A stretch of DNA of 15,043 nucleotides from Flavobacteriia bacterium. Lineage in GTDB: Bacteria > Bacteroidota > Bacteroidia > Flavobacteriales > Flavobacteriaceae. The position numbers were made by a program, and so were the translations under genes. Below, piece by piece: positions 1 to 5,813 of this stretch; within the stretch, counting starts at the first letter, position 1, and each line of letters opens with the position of its first letter. The stretch covers positions 1-15,043 of the forward strand of contig DAOUPQ010000023.1 in the NCBI GenBank assembly GCA_030626085.1, read 5' to 3'. Below the pieces are notes generated by a model. The model had not been told where the DNA came from. It did no database searches and saw only the letters and a program-made list of their open reading frames with translations.

Positions 1-532
1 CTTTAGGATAAAACGGAGGAGATTCAGGTAATAATTCAATAATTTTTCCAAGTACATTTTGAACATTGAAATTATTTAATGCTGAAATTGGATAAATAAT
101 AGCATTGGGTAATTTTTCTTGCCAAAATTCGTATTTTTCTTCTACTTCACTTTGAGTTGATTTGTCAATTTTATTGATAAGTAATAAGACAGGTATTTTC
201 GTATTTTGAATTTTATTAAAAAAAGCTTCATCTTTTAATTCCTTTTCGCCAATCTCTACCATATATAACAAAATATCAGCATCTTCAAAAGCCGATCTAA
301 CAAAATCCATCATGGATTCTTGTAACTGATAAGCAGGCTTGATAATTCCGGGTGTATCTGAAAAAAGAATTTGGAAATCTTCGCCATTAACAATTCCCAA
401 AATGCGATGTCTGGTTGTTTGTGCTTTAGAAGTTATAATTGACAAACGTTCACCAACCAAAGCATTCATCAAGGTTGATTTTCCAACATTAGGATTGCCT
501 ATGATATTTACATAACCTGCTTTATGAGTCAT
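1..532 (-). CDS. era: GTPase Era (C-terminal part outside window)
   Basis: Era is a small Ras-like GTPase that binds the 3' end of 16S rRNA and helps mature the 30S ribosomal subunit. The first 177 residues are visible. The GTPase motifs are all present and in order: G1 GNPNVGKST (12-20), the switch I segment with KAQTTRHRI (about 36-44), G3 DTPG (59-62), G4 NKID (120-123) and G5 SAL (150-152). The KAQTTRHR segment distinguishes Era from Der/EngA and other GTPases. The family is about 290-300 residues, so the remaining GTPase end and the KH RNA-binding domain lie left of base 1. The ATG at 530-532 sits 16 bp downstream of a -7 element (548-555), which supports this start and suggests that era is transcribed independently of nhaC upstream. 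Confidence 0.96.
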   Translation of the reverse strand, partial: MTHKAGYVNIIGNPNVGKSTLMNALVGERLSIITSKAQTTRHRILGIVNGEDFQILFSDTPGIIKPAYQLQESMMDFVRSAFEDADILLYMVEIGEKELKDEAFFNKIQNTKIPVLLLINKIDKSTQSEVEEKYEFWQEKLPNAIIYPISALNNFNVQNVLGKIIELLPESPPFYPK

Positions 533-547
533 ATTTAAATTTTATTA

Positions 548-555
548 CAAAGTTA
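548..555 (-). promoter_or_regulatory. Putative Bacteroidota -7 promoter element of era
   Basis: The minus strand reads TAACTTTG, an exact match to the Bacteroidota -7 consensus TAnnTTTG. Transcription would begin about 7 bases downstream, close to the era ATG at 532. No convincing -33 TTTG is seen; that position falls inside the end of nhaC. Confidence 0.45.
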
Positions 556-576
556 GGTTAAATTTAATAACATTAT

Positions 577-2055
577 TTACATTGTAAATCCTAATATTAG
601 ATAAAGAGTAGTCGCAATTAATCCACCCGTTAATGCATATGGTAATTGCGTTTTTACATGATCGATATGGTCACTTGCTGATGCCATAGATGATATAATA
701 GTCGTATCGGATATTGGAGAGCAATGATCACCAAAAACACCACCACCTAAAGTTGCAGCAATTACCAAATATAGATTTGCATCGTGTGTTTGTGCCATAG
801 GAACTGAAATTGCCATCATGATAGCAAATGTTCCCCAGGATGTACCTGTAGAAAAAGCTATAAATGCACTAATTAAAAAAATAATGGCTGGTAAAAACTC
901 AGGCGATAACCATTCTTTAGACCAATCAGCAACAAATTGACCTGTTCCTAATTGATTACATGCTGCACTAATACCAAAAGCCAACATCATTAATAAGGCC
1001 AATGGCATTAATTCGCTAATACCTTTTAAAACCAGATCTACCATTTCTTTCAATCTCATGATACCTTGAACTCGATATAAGATCATGGCTACAAATATGG
1101 CAGTTATAACTGAATATAATACTGCAGATGAACCAGAACCGTTACCAATTGCTTGAAAAACATGATCAAAAAATGAAATTGAGTTTTCTACACTTTTCCA
1201 ACCGGTAAAAGCTAAATTAACTGGCATCATTAAAACCATAGTGGCTAAAGGAATGACCATATTAAACGATTTAGCTTTAATCCCTTCTTTTGGTTTAAAT
1301 GAAGTAATGGTATCAGAAACCATAGGTTGGGCATTATCATCATGAACTTTTCCGGTTTCTCGAGTTCGTTTTTCTGCTTTAGCCATCGGTCCAAAATCTT
1401 TCTTTGAAAAAATAATTGAGGTAACCATTATTATTGCAATAATTGGGTAAAAATTATACAATATTGATTTAAGCATGGTTGAAAAAGGATTGTCAATTCC
1501 TTGAGAAATTAATAAACCCATTATAAATGCACCCCAGGCATTAAAAGGGATCAATATAGCTGAAGGAGCTGAACTGGAGTCAGCAATATAAGCCAATTTT
1601 TCGCGGGGAATTTTTAATCTGTCAAAAATAGGACGATATAATGTTCCAACAGTTAAAGCGCTTATACTGGTTTCAACAAATAATAAGATTCCGGTTATTT
1701 GTGCTAAAAATTGAACAATTACTCTACTTCTTCCACTTTCTTTAGCTTCAAAATATTCTATTAATTTATTGATTCTGTTCACAAATCCTTCTACACCCCT
1801 TGAGTATTGAATAAATAATAGAAGTGCACCAACTAAAGCACTAAACATTATGGTGCGTGTATTTCCGGGTTCCTTAAAAACATTTACTAAAGCTTCAATA
1901 GTAGCAATGGTCCCATCAAAAAAATTCCAGTCGTTCATGATTACCCAGGCAAACCAAATTCCAAAAAGTAAGGCTACATAAACTTGTTTTGTTTTAAGTG
2001 CGAAAATGATTGCAATAACAGGAGGTAAAATTGAAAGGATGCCGTAGTCACTCAT
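577..2055 (-). CDS. nhaC: Na+/H+ antiporter, NhaC family
   Basis: A 492-residue polytopic inner-membrane protein of the NhaC family, which exchanges cytoplasmic Na+ for external protons. Almost the whole length consists of hydrophobic helices. The main hydrophilic loop, about residues 222-262, is rich in Lys, Arg and Asp. Family hallmarks are visible: YIADSSSAPSAILIPFNAWG in the first half (about 154-173) and FGDHCSPISDTTIIS near the C-terminus (441-455), the conserved stretch with polar and acidic residues that NhaC proteins keep in a membrane segment. The length matches the family. Substrate specificity within the NhaC superfamily (Na+/H+ versus malate or lactate exchange) cannot be read from sequence. 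A Na+-pumping decarboxylase operon lies 3.3 kb away, so a role in the cell's sodium cycle is plausible but inferred. The start at 2055 is the only good ATG before the first helix. Confidence 0.9.
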   Translation of the reverse strand: MSDYGILSILPPVIAIIFALKTKQVYVALLFGIWFAWVIMNDWNFFDGTIATIEALVNVFKEPGNTRTIMFSALVGALLLFIQYSRGVEGFVNRINKLIEYFEAKESGRSRVIVQFLAQITGILLFVETSISALTVGTLYRPIFDRLKIPREKLAYIADSSSAPSAILIPFNAWGAFIMGLLISQGIDNPFSTMLKSILYNFYPIIAIIMVTSIIFSKKDFGPMAKAEKRTRETGKVHDDNAQPMVSDTITSFKPKEGIKAKSFNMVIPLATMVLMMPVNLAFTGWKSVENSISFFDHVFQAIGNGSGSSAVLYSVITAIFVAMILYRVQGIMRLKEMVDLVLKGISELMPLALLMMLAFGISAACNQLGTGQFVADWSKEWLSPEFLPAIIFLISAFIAFSTGTSWGTFAIMMAISVPMAQTHDANLYLVIAATLGGGVFGDHCSPISDTTIISSMASASDHIDHVKTQLPYALTGGLIATTLYLILGFTM

Positions 2056-2130
2056 AAAAAATGTGGATAAGAAGGAATTACAAATTAATTAATGTAAATG
2101 ATAAATATATAAAAACAATTGAACTTAATC

Positions 2131-2147
2131 ACATTTTTTTTAAATGT
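2131..2147. repeat. Inverted repeat ACATTT-N5-AAATGT upstream of nhaC
   Basis: A 17-bp element with perfect 6-bp arms, ACATTT and AAATGT, separated by five T's. It lies 76 bp upstream of the nhaC start. A nearly identical element with a four-T spacer occurs at 5075-5090 upstream of the lipoprotein gene. On neither strand is it followed by the GC stem and T-run of an ordinary terminator. It may be a regulator binding site, but AT-rich DNA produces such motifs easily. Confidence 0.3.
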
Positions 2148-2171
2148 CTTTTTTTAAATTGAAAATGCACC

Positions 2172-2179
2172 CAAATTTA
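2172..2179 (-). promoter_or_regulatory. Possible -7 promoter element for nhaC
   Basis: The minus strand reads TAAATTTG, matching TAnnTTTG, and overlaps the stop codon of the PAS gene. It would give nhaC an untranslated leader of about 110 bases containing the inverted repeat at 2131-2147. No -33 element is apparent. Read-through from the PAS gene is an alternative. Confidence 0.28.
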
Positions 2180-2776
2180 TAGGTCTAATTTAAATAATGA
2201 TCTCAATTTATCAATTTGTAATTTTTTACGGGAAGTTTTATGGATAAGTTGTTTAAAAGAATCTTCATTTAAATTACTTGCTTTAAAATCCCATTTTACA
2301 ATTTTTGAATTGTCGATAAATGAAATTTCTGTAAATCTTATTAAAACACTTGTTATTCTACTATTTTTATCAGAAGTATAGACATAAGACTGGCTGAAAA
2401 TTTTGATATAATTTCCATCTTTTTTTCGCAATCTGAAAGAAATAGATAATGTATTATTACAGCTATCTTCAGGATAGGCCAAACTATATAAAATGGATGC
2501 TTTTATTATATGATTTGTTAATTCAGCATCATCCGGGTGGTAAAGACTTTCGATAAAATCTATAGAGATATCATTATCATCATAGCCTAAAAATTTTTGA
2601 AATCCTTTATGGAATATTAATTTATTTTGACTGAAATTAAACAAATAGATGCTTTCATCTTTACTTAAAGGAAGATTTTTAAGGTTTTCAATATTTTCTT
2701 TTTGTATAGGATCTTTCTCAATATTTTCTGCAAGTTGTTCAAGAAAAGTACTCATATTATTATCATCAAAAGTCAT
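2177..2776 (-). CDS. PAS-domain protein without output domain
   Basis: A 199-residue soluble protein with a single PAS sensor fold at about residues 42-155. The PAS-typical pieces are FLGYDDNDI (62-70), HPDD (80-83) and the strand FRLRKKDGNYIKI (114-126), followed by the last beta strand ending near TEISF. There is no signal peptide and no membrane helix. In Bacteroidota this kind of PAS domain is usually followed by a LuxR-type helix-turn-helix (from knowledge of the family). Here the protein ends after a short basic tail (about 172-199, rich in Lys, Arg and Leu). I see no HTH in any frame downstream to the nhaC start, so this is not a simple recent frameshift. The ligand is unknown. An internal ATG at 2755 (residue 8) is an alternative start. 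The gene diverges from a membrane-tethered regulator and shares its promoter region. Confidence 0.75.
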   Translation of the reverse strand: MTFDDNNMSTFLEQLAENIEKDPIQKENIENLKNLPLSKDESIYLFNFSQNKLIFHKGFQKFLGYDDNDISIDFIESLYHPDDAELTNHIIKASILYSLAYPEDSCNNTLSISFRLRKKDGNYIKIFSQSYVYTSDKNSRITSVLIRFTEISFIDNSKIVKWDFKASNLNEDSFKQLIHKTSRKKLQIDKLRSLFKLDL

Positions 2777-2846
2777 AAGGAGAGGGGAAATAGTTTAATA
2801 GAAAATAACTGAGTACTTTGGTTGCATCCATATTAATATTCAATTA

Positions 2847-2867
2847 CAAATATAATCGTTATATTTG
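2847..2867. promoter_or_regulatory. Face-to-face divergent promoters in a perfect inverted repeat
   Basis: The sequence is CAAATATAA (2847-2855), TCG, then TTATATTTG (2859-2867): perfect 9-bp arms with a 3-bp centre. Each arm contains TATATTTG, an exact TAnnTTTG -7 element. One reads right (2860-2867) into the regulator gene at 2892. The other reads left (2854-2847) into the PAS gene at 2776. Predicted transcripts start near 2874 and 2840. Polymerase bound to one promoter would cover the other, so the two genes may be mutually exclusive or share a single operator. No clear -33 boxes are seen. Confidence 0.5.
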
Positions 2868-2891
2868 ATAAAATTATATTATCGCATTACA

Positions 2892-4229
2892 ATGAGATTA
2901 CTTTTTTTACTTTTATTTATTAGCCTAAGCAGCCATTCTCAAAAAGTTATTATTGATGATGTAGGTGATTTAAAAAAGGTTGGCTTAGATAGTATCAATA
3001 ATGAGTTATTATTATTTTATGAAGATTATTATGAAGTATTAAACCTTAATACATATAATAGGAAACAGTTAAAATGGCATGTGGATAAGCCATTTAACTT
3101 TGATATTTTTGTGGCTGTTGACACTCTGAAATATTTTGTTTCAGGAGGTGGAGGTATGGTGTATCAATTTAAAAATGACACTATCAAAAGAATCGATAAT
3201 TCATTTGATCATAGAATGCAACACGGATCAAACATCTTTGTATATAATTCTAAAATTTTCAAGTATGGTGGTTACGGATTTTGGTCTGTACGCAATTTTT
3301 TTATTTATTTTGATAAGTTAACAAAAGAATGGGAAGTTAATGATCTGGTAAGTTCAAAGAAAATTCCACAGGGTGTTTATAGCGGTTTTGATATTCAAAA
3401 CGGAGATGATATATATTTATTTGGAGGGTTTAAAATTGATCAATACAAAAGACATGAAAGAATTTTAAACGGTGAGGTTTGGAATTATGATTTTAAAAGT
3501 CATCAATGGAAATATCTTGGTAAACATTCGCCAATTAATGATCTTACAACTATTAAATATAAAAAAAAGCTGTTAAATATTGAATTGAATTGTATTAATG
3601 AAATAGATGTGATAAACAATAAAATCACCTTGTATGAACATAATTTGATAAGTCCTAAATTATCTTCAGAGTTCAACTCATTTTTTTTAAATAATCAATT
3701 CTATTGTTTTACATCAAAAAGAGGAAAAGCATCACTTATAGTACTTGATGAAAATGATTTTTTTGGCAAAAAGATATCTTCCTCAGTTTTTTATAAAAAC
3801 TATGCTTATTGGGGATCAAAATTTCTTATTTATTTTTTGTTACCAGCATTGCTTTTATTATTAGTATGGTTTGGATTAAGGTTATATAAAAGAAATACAA
3901 AGATTTTATTATTAGAAAATGGACTTCGTTATAAAAATAAATTCATTGAATTTGATCAAGAGTCTATGGAAATTATTAAAATATTATTATCTGAAGATGA
4001 AGTTTCTTCAAACAGAATTTTAAAAATTGTAGAAAAAGAGCAATATAGTCATGCCCATAATGAGAGAATAAAAGTTCAAAAATTAAACGACATTAACCTT
4101 AAAGTGAAGACCCTTTTAGGTATCAATGAGGATATTATCACTTCTATAAAATCTAAAAAAGACAGAAGGATCAGGATATATAAAATTTCAAATGAGAATT
4201 TTAATAAAATAAAGAAATATAAACCTTAA
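2892..4229 (+). CDS. Membrane-tethered kelch-like sensor with cytoplasmic winged helix
   Basis: Predicted one-component regulator of 445 residues. The N-terminus is a signal peptide (MRLLFLLLFISLSSHSQ, 1-17). Residues 18-305 form a beta-rich periplasmic domain with at least two kelch-like units: one with FKYGGYGFW and a W in KEWEV (about 123-151), one with IYLFGGF and HQWKYLG (about 174-210). A transmembrane helix follows (about 311-331), then a basic cytoplasmic segment. The last 100 residues resemble the C-terminal winged helix of Bacteroidota kelch/transmembrane/wHTH proteins, with a conserved-looking ELNDINLKVKTLLG-type helix (here KLNDINLKVKTLLG, about 397-410) and a basic wing. I chose the ATG at 2892 over the in-frame TTG at 2865 because it begins the signal peptide directly and the TTG overlaps the promoter element. 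Target genes are unknown; the divergent PAS gene and the convergent lipoprotein gene are the nearest candidates. Confidence 0.7.
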   Translation: MRLLFLLLFISLSSHSQKVIIDDVGDLKKVGLDSINNELLLFYEDYYEVLNLNTYNRKQLKWHVDKPFNFDIFVAVDTLKYFVSGGGGMVYQFKNDTIKRIDNSFDHRMQHGSNIFVYNSKIFKYGGYGFWSVRNFFIYFDKLTKEWEVNDLVSSKKIPQGVYSGFDIQNGDDIYLFGGFKIDQYKRHERILNGEVWNYDFKSHQWKYLGKHSPINDLTTIKYKKKLLNIELNCINEIDVINNKITLYEHNLISPKLSSEFNSFFLNNQFYCFTSKRGKASLIVLDENDFFGKKISSSVFYKNYAYWGSKFLIYFLLPALLLLLVWFGLRLYKRNTKILLLENGLRYKNKFIEFDQESMEIIKILLSEDEVSSNRILKIVEKEQYSHAHNERIKVQKLNDINLKVKTLLGINEDIITSIKSKKDRRIRIYKISNENFNKIKKYKP

Positions 4230-4265
4230 TTCTACAAACTGACCCTAAGTATAATTTATTAGATA

Positions 4266-5027
4266 CTATCTATTACCTAAACCAGTACGAAATGGACTTA
4301 AGTATTCTTCAATATGTGTAATTTCACCACATGGGTCGTTGAAAACTAACTGTATTATTGCCCAAACACCATAAAAATCTTTTCCAATTTCGTTTCCGTC
4401 TTGATCAAACCAATAATCTTCAACTAAAGTTGCATTTTCTGGTAGTGCAACTATTTTAATATGTTGTTCCCAATAACATAGTTTGCCATTTGTATTTATA
4501 TAAGTTCCTTTAGAATGATAGTTTTCCCAACCACCGGATCCTACAACATCATTGTAATAATCAACTACATCTAAATATCCATCGTTATCACAATCATTAT
4601 TGGGTTGCCAGGCATCATTCCAAGTCATATTTACCTCATCGTTTCTGTATGGCCAATAGTTAGTCATGATATACCCATTGTTTTCTACTTCTGGATTTTC
4701 AACAAGGTATTCGTCATTGTTTCCTTGATAAGGTGGAAATCCGGCTTCACCCAAATATAAATTTGCATAAAGGCCTTTAAATATGTGTGCCTGATAATTA
4801 TAACCAAAAACATCAAAATCTGTTGATAAAGATTCGCCAGCTAGATAATGCCCGTTCGGATATAAAATATTTCCACTTTGAATTTTTGTACATTTTTCTG
4901 ATTCATCCTTTTCTTTTTCATTTTTAACGGATTCTAATGTATTGTCCTCTAGAGATGTAGATTCACATGATATTGCGAATAATAAAATAATAGTAATAAA
5001 ACTTAAAAATAAAAATGACTTTTTCAT
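4266..5027 (-). CDS. Hypothetical secreted lipoprotein
   Basis: A 253-residue protein of unknown family. The N-terminus is a lipoprotein signal: MKKS, a hydrophobic run, then FAISC with the likely lipidated Cys at 21. The next 25 residues are acidic and flexible (linker). The mature part is rich in Tyr, Trp, Asn and Asp. It contains a DxDxDG-like acidic loop, NNDCDNDGYLD (143-153), and DQDGNE (208-213), both resembling calcium-binding loops of secreted Bacteroidota proteins. Four further Cys residues could form disulfides. An upstream in-frame ATG at 5078 would add 17 residues, but it lies upstream of the -7 element at 5054-5061, so the ATG at 5025-5027 is preferred. The protein faces the periplasm or the cell surface; its function is not recognisable. 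It converges on the kelch/winged-helix gene with a 36-bp gap. Confidence 0.7.
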   Translation of the reverse strand: MKKSFLFLSFITIILLFAISCESTSLEDNTLESVKNEKEKDESEKCTKIQSGNILYPNGHYLAGESLSTDFDVFGYNYQAHIFKGLYANLYLGEAGFPPYQGNNDEYLVENPEVENNGYIMTNYWPYRNDEVNMTWNDAWQPNNDCDNDGYLDVVDYYNDVVGSGGWENYHSKGTYINTNGKLCYWEQHIKIVALPENATLVEDYWFDQDGNEIGKDFYGVWAIIQLVFNDPCGEITHIEEYLSPFRTGLGNR

Positions 5028-5053
5028 AAAAAAAATATTAAAAATTATGGATA

Positions 5054-5061
5054 CAAATATA
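5054..5061 (-). promoter_or_regulatory. Putative -7 promoter element of the lipoprotein gene
   Basis: The minus strand reads TATATTTG, an exact TAnnTTTG match. The transcript would start near 5047, about 20 bases before the ATG at 5027. This supports the shorter start of the lipoprotein gene. No -33 TTTG at the usual distance is seen. Confidence 0.45.
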
Positions 5062-5069
5062 AGGTTTCT

Positions 5070-5088
5070 TGAGTACATTTTTTTAAAT
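5070..5088 (-). repeat. Left copy of a 19-bp inverted repeat
   Basis: Read on the minus strand this is ATTTAAAAAAATGTACTCA. The same 19 bases occur on the plus strand at 5330-5348, so the two copies face outward around a 241-bp segment. The match stops abruptly on both sides. The left copy also overlaps the ACATTT-N4-AAATGT dyad at 5075-5090. Confidence 0.8.
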
Positions 5089-5305
5089 GTTAAATTTGTT
5101 CAAATACGAATATTTATTAAAGGGTATATTATACAAGGATTAAATACTTTAAGTGAAAATAATCTCTTTTGGATATGACACGAAGTAGTTTCTTAAAGGT
5201 TAATTCTTGAAGTGATCTAAGTAATAAATTTCAGGAAATTCTTATTATATGTAACAAATGTTATATTTAATGACTTTGGTCATACTTTAAAGGGAAAACT
5301 GTTAA

Positions 5306-5313
5306 TAATTTTG
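5306..5313 (+). promoter_or_regulatory. Putative -7 promoter element of the methylmalonyl-CoA operon
   Basis: TAATTTTG matches the Bacteroidota -7 consensus TAnnTTTG. Transcription would start near 5319-5320, about 28 bases before the mce ATG. A TTTG lies at 5275-5278, but the 27-bp spacing is longer than the usual roughly 19-21 bp, so the -33 box is uncertain. No equivalent element was found in the later gaps of the operon, consistent with one long transcript. Confidence 0.45.
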
Positions 5314-5329
5314 TGCTCTTAAAATAATT

Positions 5330-5348
5330 ATTTAAAAAAATGTACTCA
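5330..5348 (+). repeat. Right copy of a 19-bp inverted repeat
   Basis: ATTTAAAAAAATGTACTCA, identical to the minus strand of 5070-5088. Its last base is the first base of the mce start codon, so it would lie in the mce mRNA leader directly in front of the initiation site. Confidence 0.8.
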
Positions 5349-5749
5349 TGAATATATCTCATATTGAACATATTGGAATTGCTGTTGAAAATTTAGAATC
5401 TTCAATTGAATATTATGAAAAAATTTTAGGATTAAAGTGTTATTCTGTTGAAGAAGTTGTTGATCAAAAAGTGAAAACTGCATTTTTTAAAGTTGGTGAT
5501 ACAAAAATTGAATTATTAGAAAGCACTTCTCCTGATGGTCCAATAGGAAAATTTGTAGAAAAAAAAGGGCAGGGAATTCACCATATTGCTTTTGCTGTTG
5601 ACAATGCTACAGAAGCCTTAAAAACTGTCGAAGAAAAGGGTGTTAGATTAATTGATAAAGTTTCTAGAAAAGGAGCAGAAGGATTAAATATTGGTTTTCT
5701 TCATCCAAAATCAACACATGGTGTGCTAACTGAACTATGTTCAAAATAG
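5348..5749 (+). CDS. mce: Methylmalonyl-CoA epimerase
   Basis: Converts (R)- and (S)-methylmalonyl-CoA into each other, linking the mutase (R form) to the decarboxylase/carboxylase (S form). The protein has 133 residues, the usual length, and two VOC-fold halves: HIGIAVENLESSIEYYEKILG (from residue 8) and HHIAFAVDN (78-86). The four expected metal ligands can be assigned by position: His8, Glu55 (in KIELLE), His79 and Glu129 (in LTEL). The ending GVLTEL is typical of the family. It is the first gene of the operon; the gap to mmdA is 64 bp. The ATG at 5348 is the only start that keeps the first VOC half complete. Confidence 0.93.
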   Translation: MNISHIEHIGIAVENLESSIEYYEKILGLKCYSVEEVVDQKVKTAFFKVGDTKIELLESTSPDGPIGKFVEKKGQGIHHIAFAVDNATEALKTVEEKGVRLIDKVSRKGAEGLNIGFLHPKSTHGVLTELCSK

Positions 5750-5813
5750 AATATAAGTTTAAAAATTTCACGGTAATATTAAGAAAAATGCATTTAAGCT
5801 AATAAATATTATA

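Larger units (their letters stand above)
5028..5347. other. Divergent intergenic region between lipoprotein gene and mce operon
   Basis: This 320-bp region holds no credible gene. It contains a leftward -7 element (5054-5061), nearly all of a 19-bp exact inverted-repeat pair (5070-5088 and 5330-5348), a small dyad TAACA-AA-TGTTA (5252-5263), and a rightward -7 element (5306-5313). Short open frames here have no family resemblance or coding character. Confidence 0.6.

Noticed and set aside
2865..2891. TTG start giving nine extra residues to the kelch/winged-helix protein
   Set aside because: The TTG overlaps the -7 element and would precede the predicted transcription start; the ATG at 2892 begins a clean signal peptide.
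4260..4272. Palindrome TAGATA-C-TATCTA between the regulator and lipoprotein genes, as a bidirectional terminator
   Set aside because: The single central base leaves no room for a hairpin loop, the stem is AT-rich and no T-run follows; it overlaps the lipoprotein stop codon.
4942..5178. Open frame on the plus strand covering the lipoprotein start and the intergenic region
   Set aside because: It is antisense to the lipoprotein signal peptide, has no family resemblance and no coding character.
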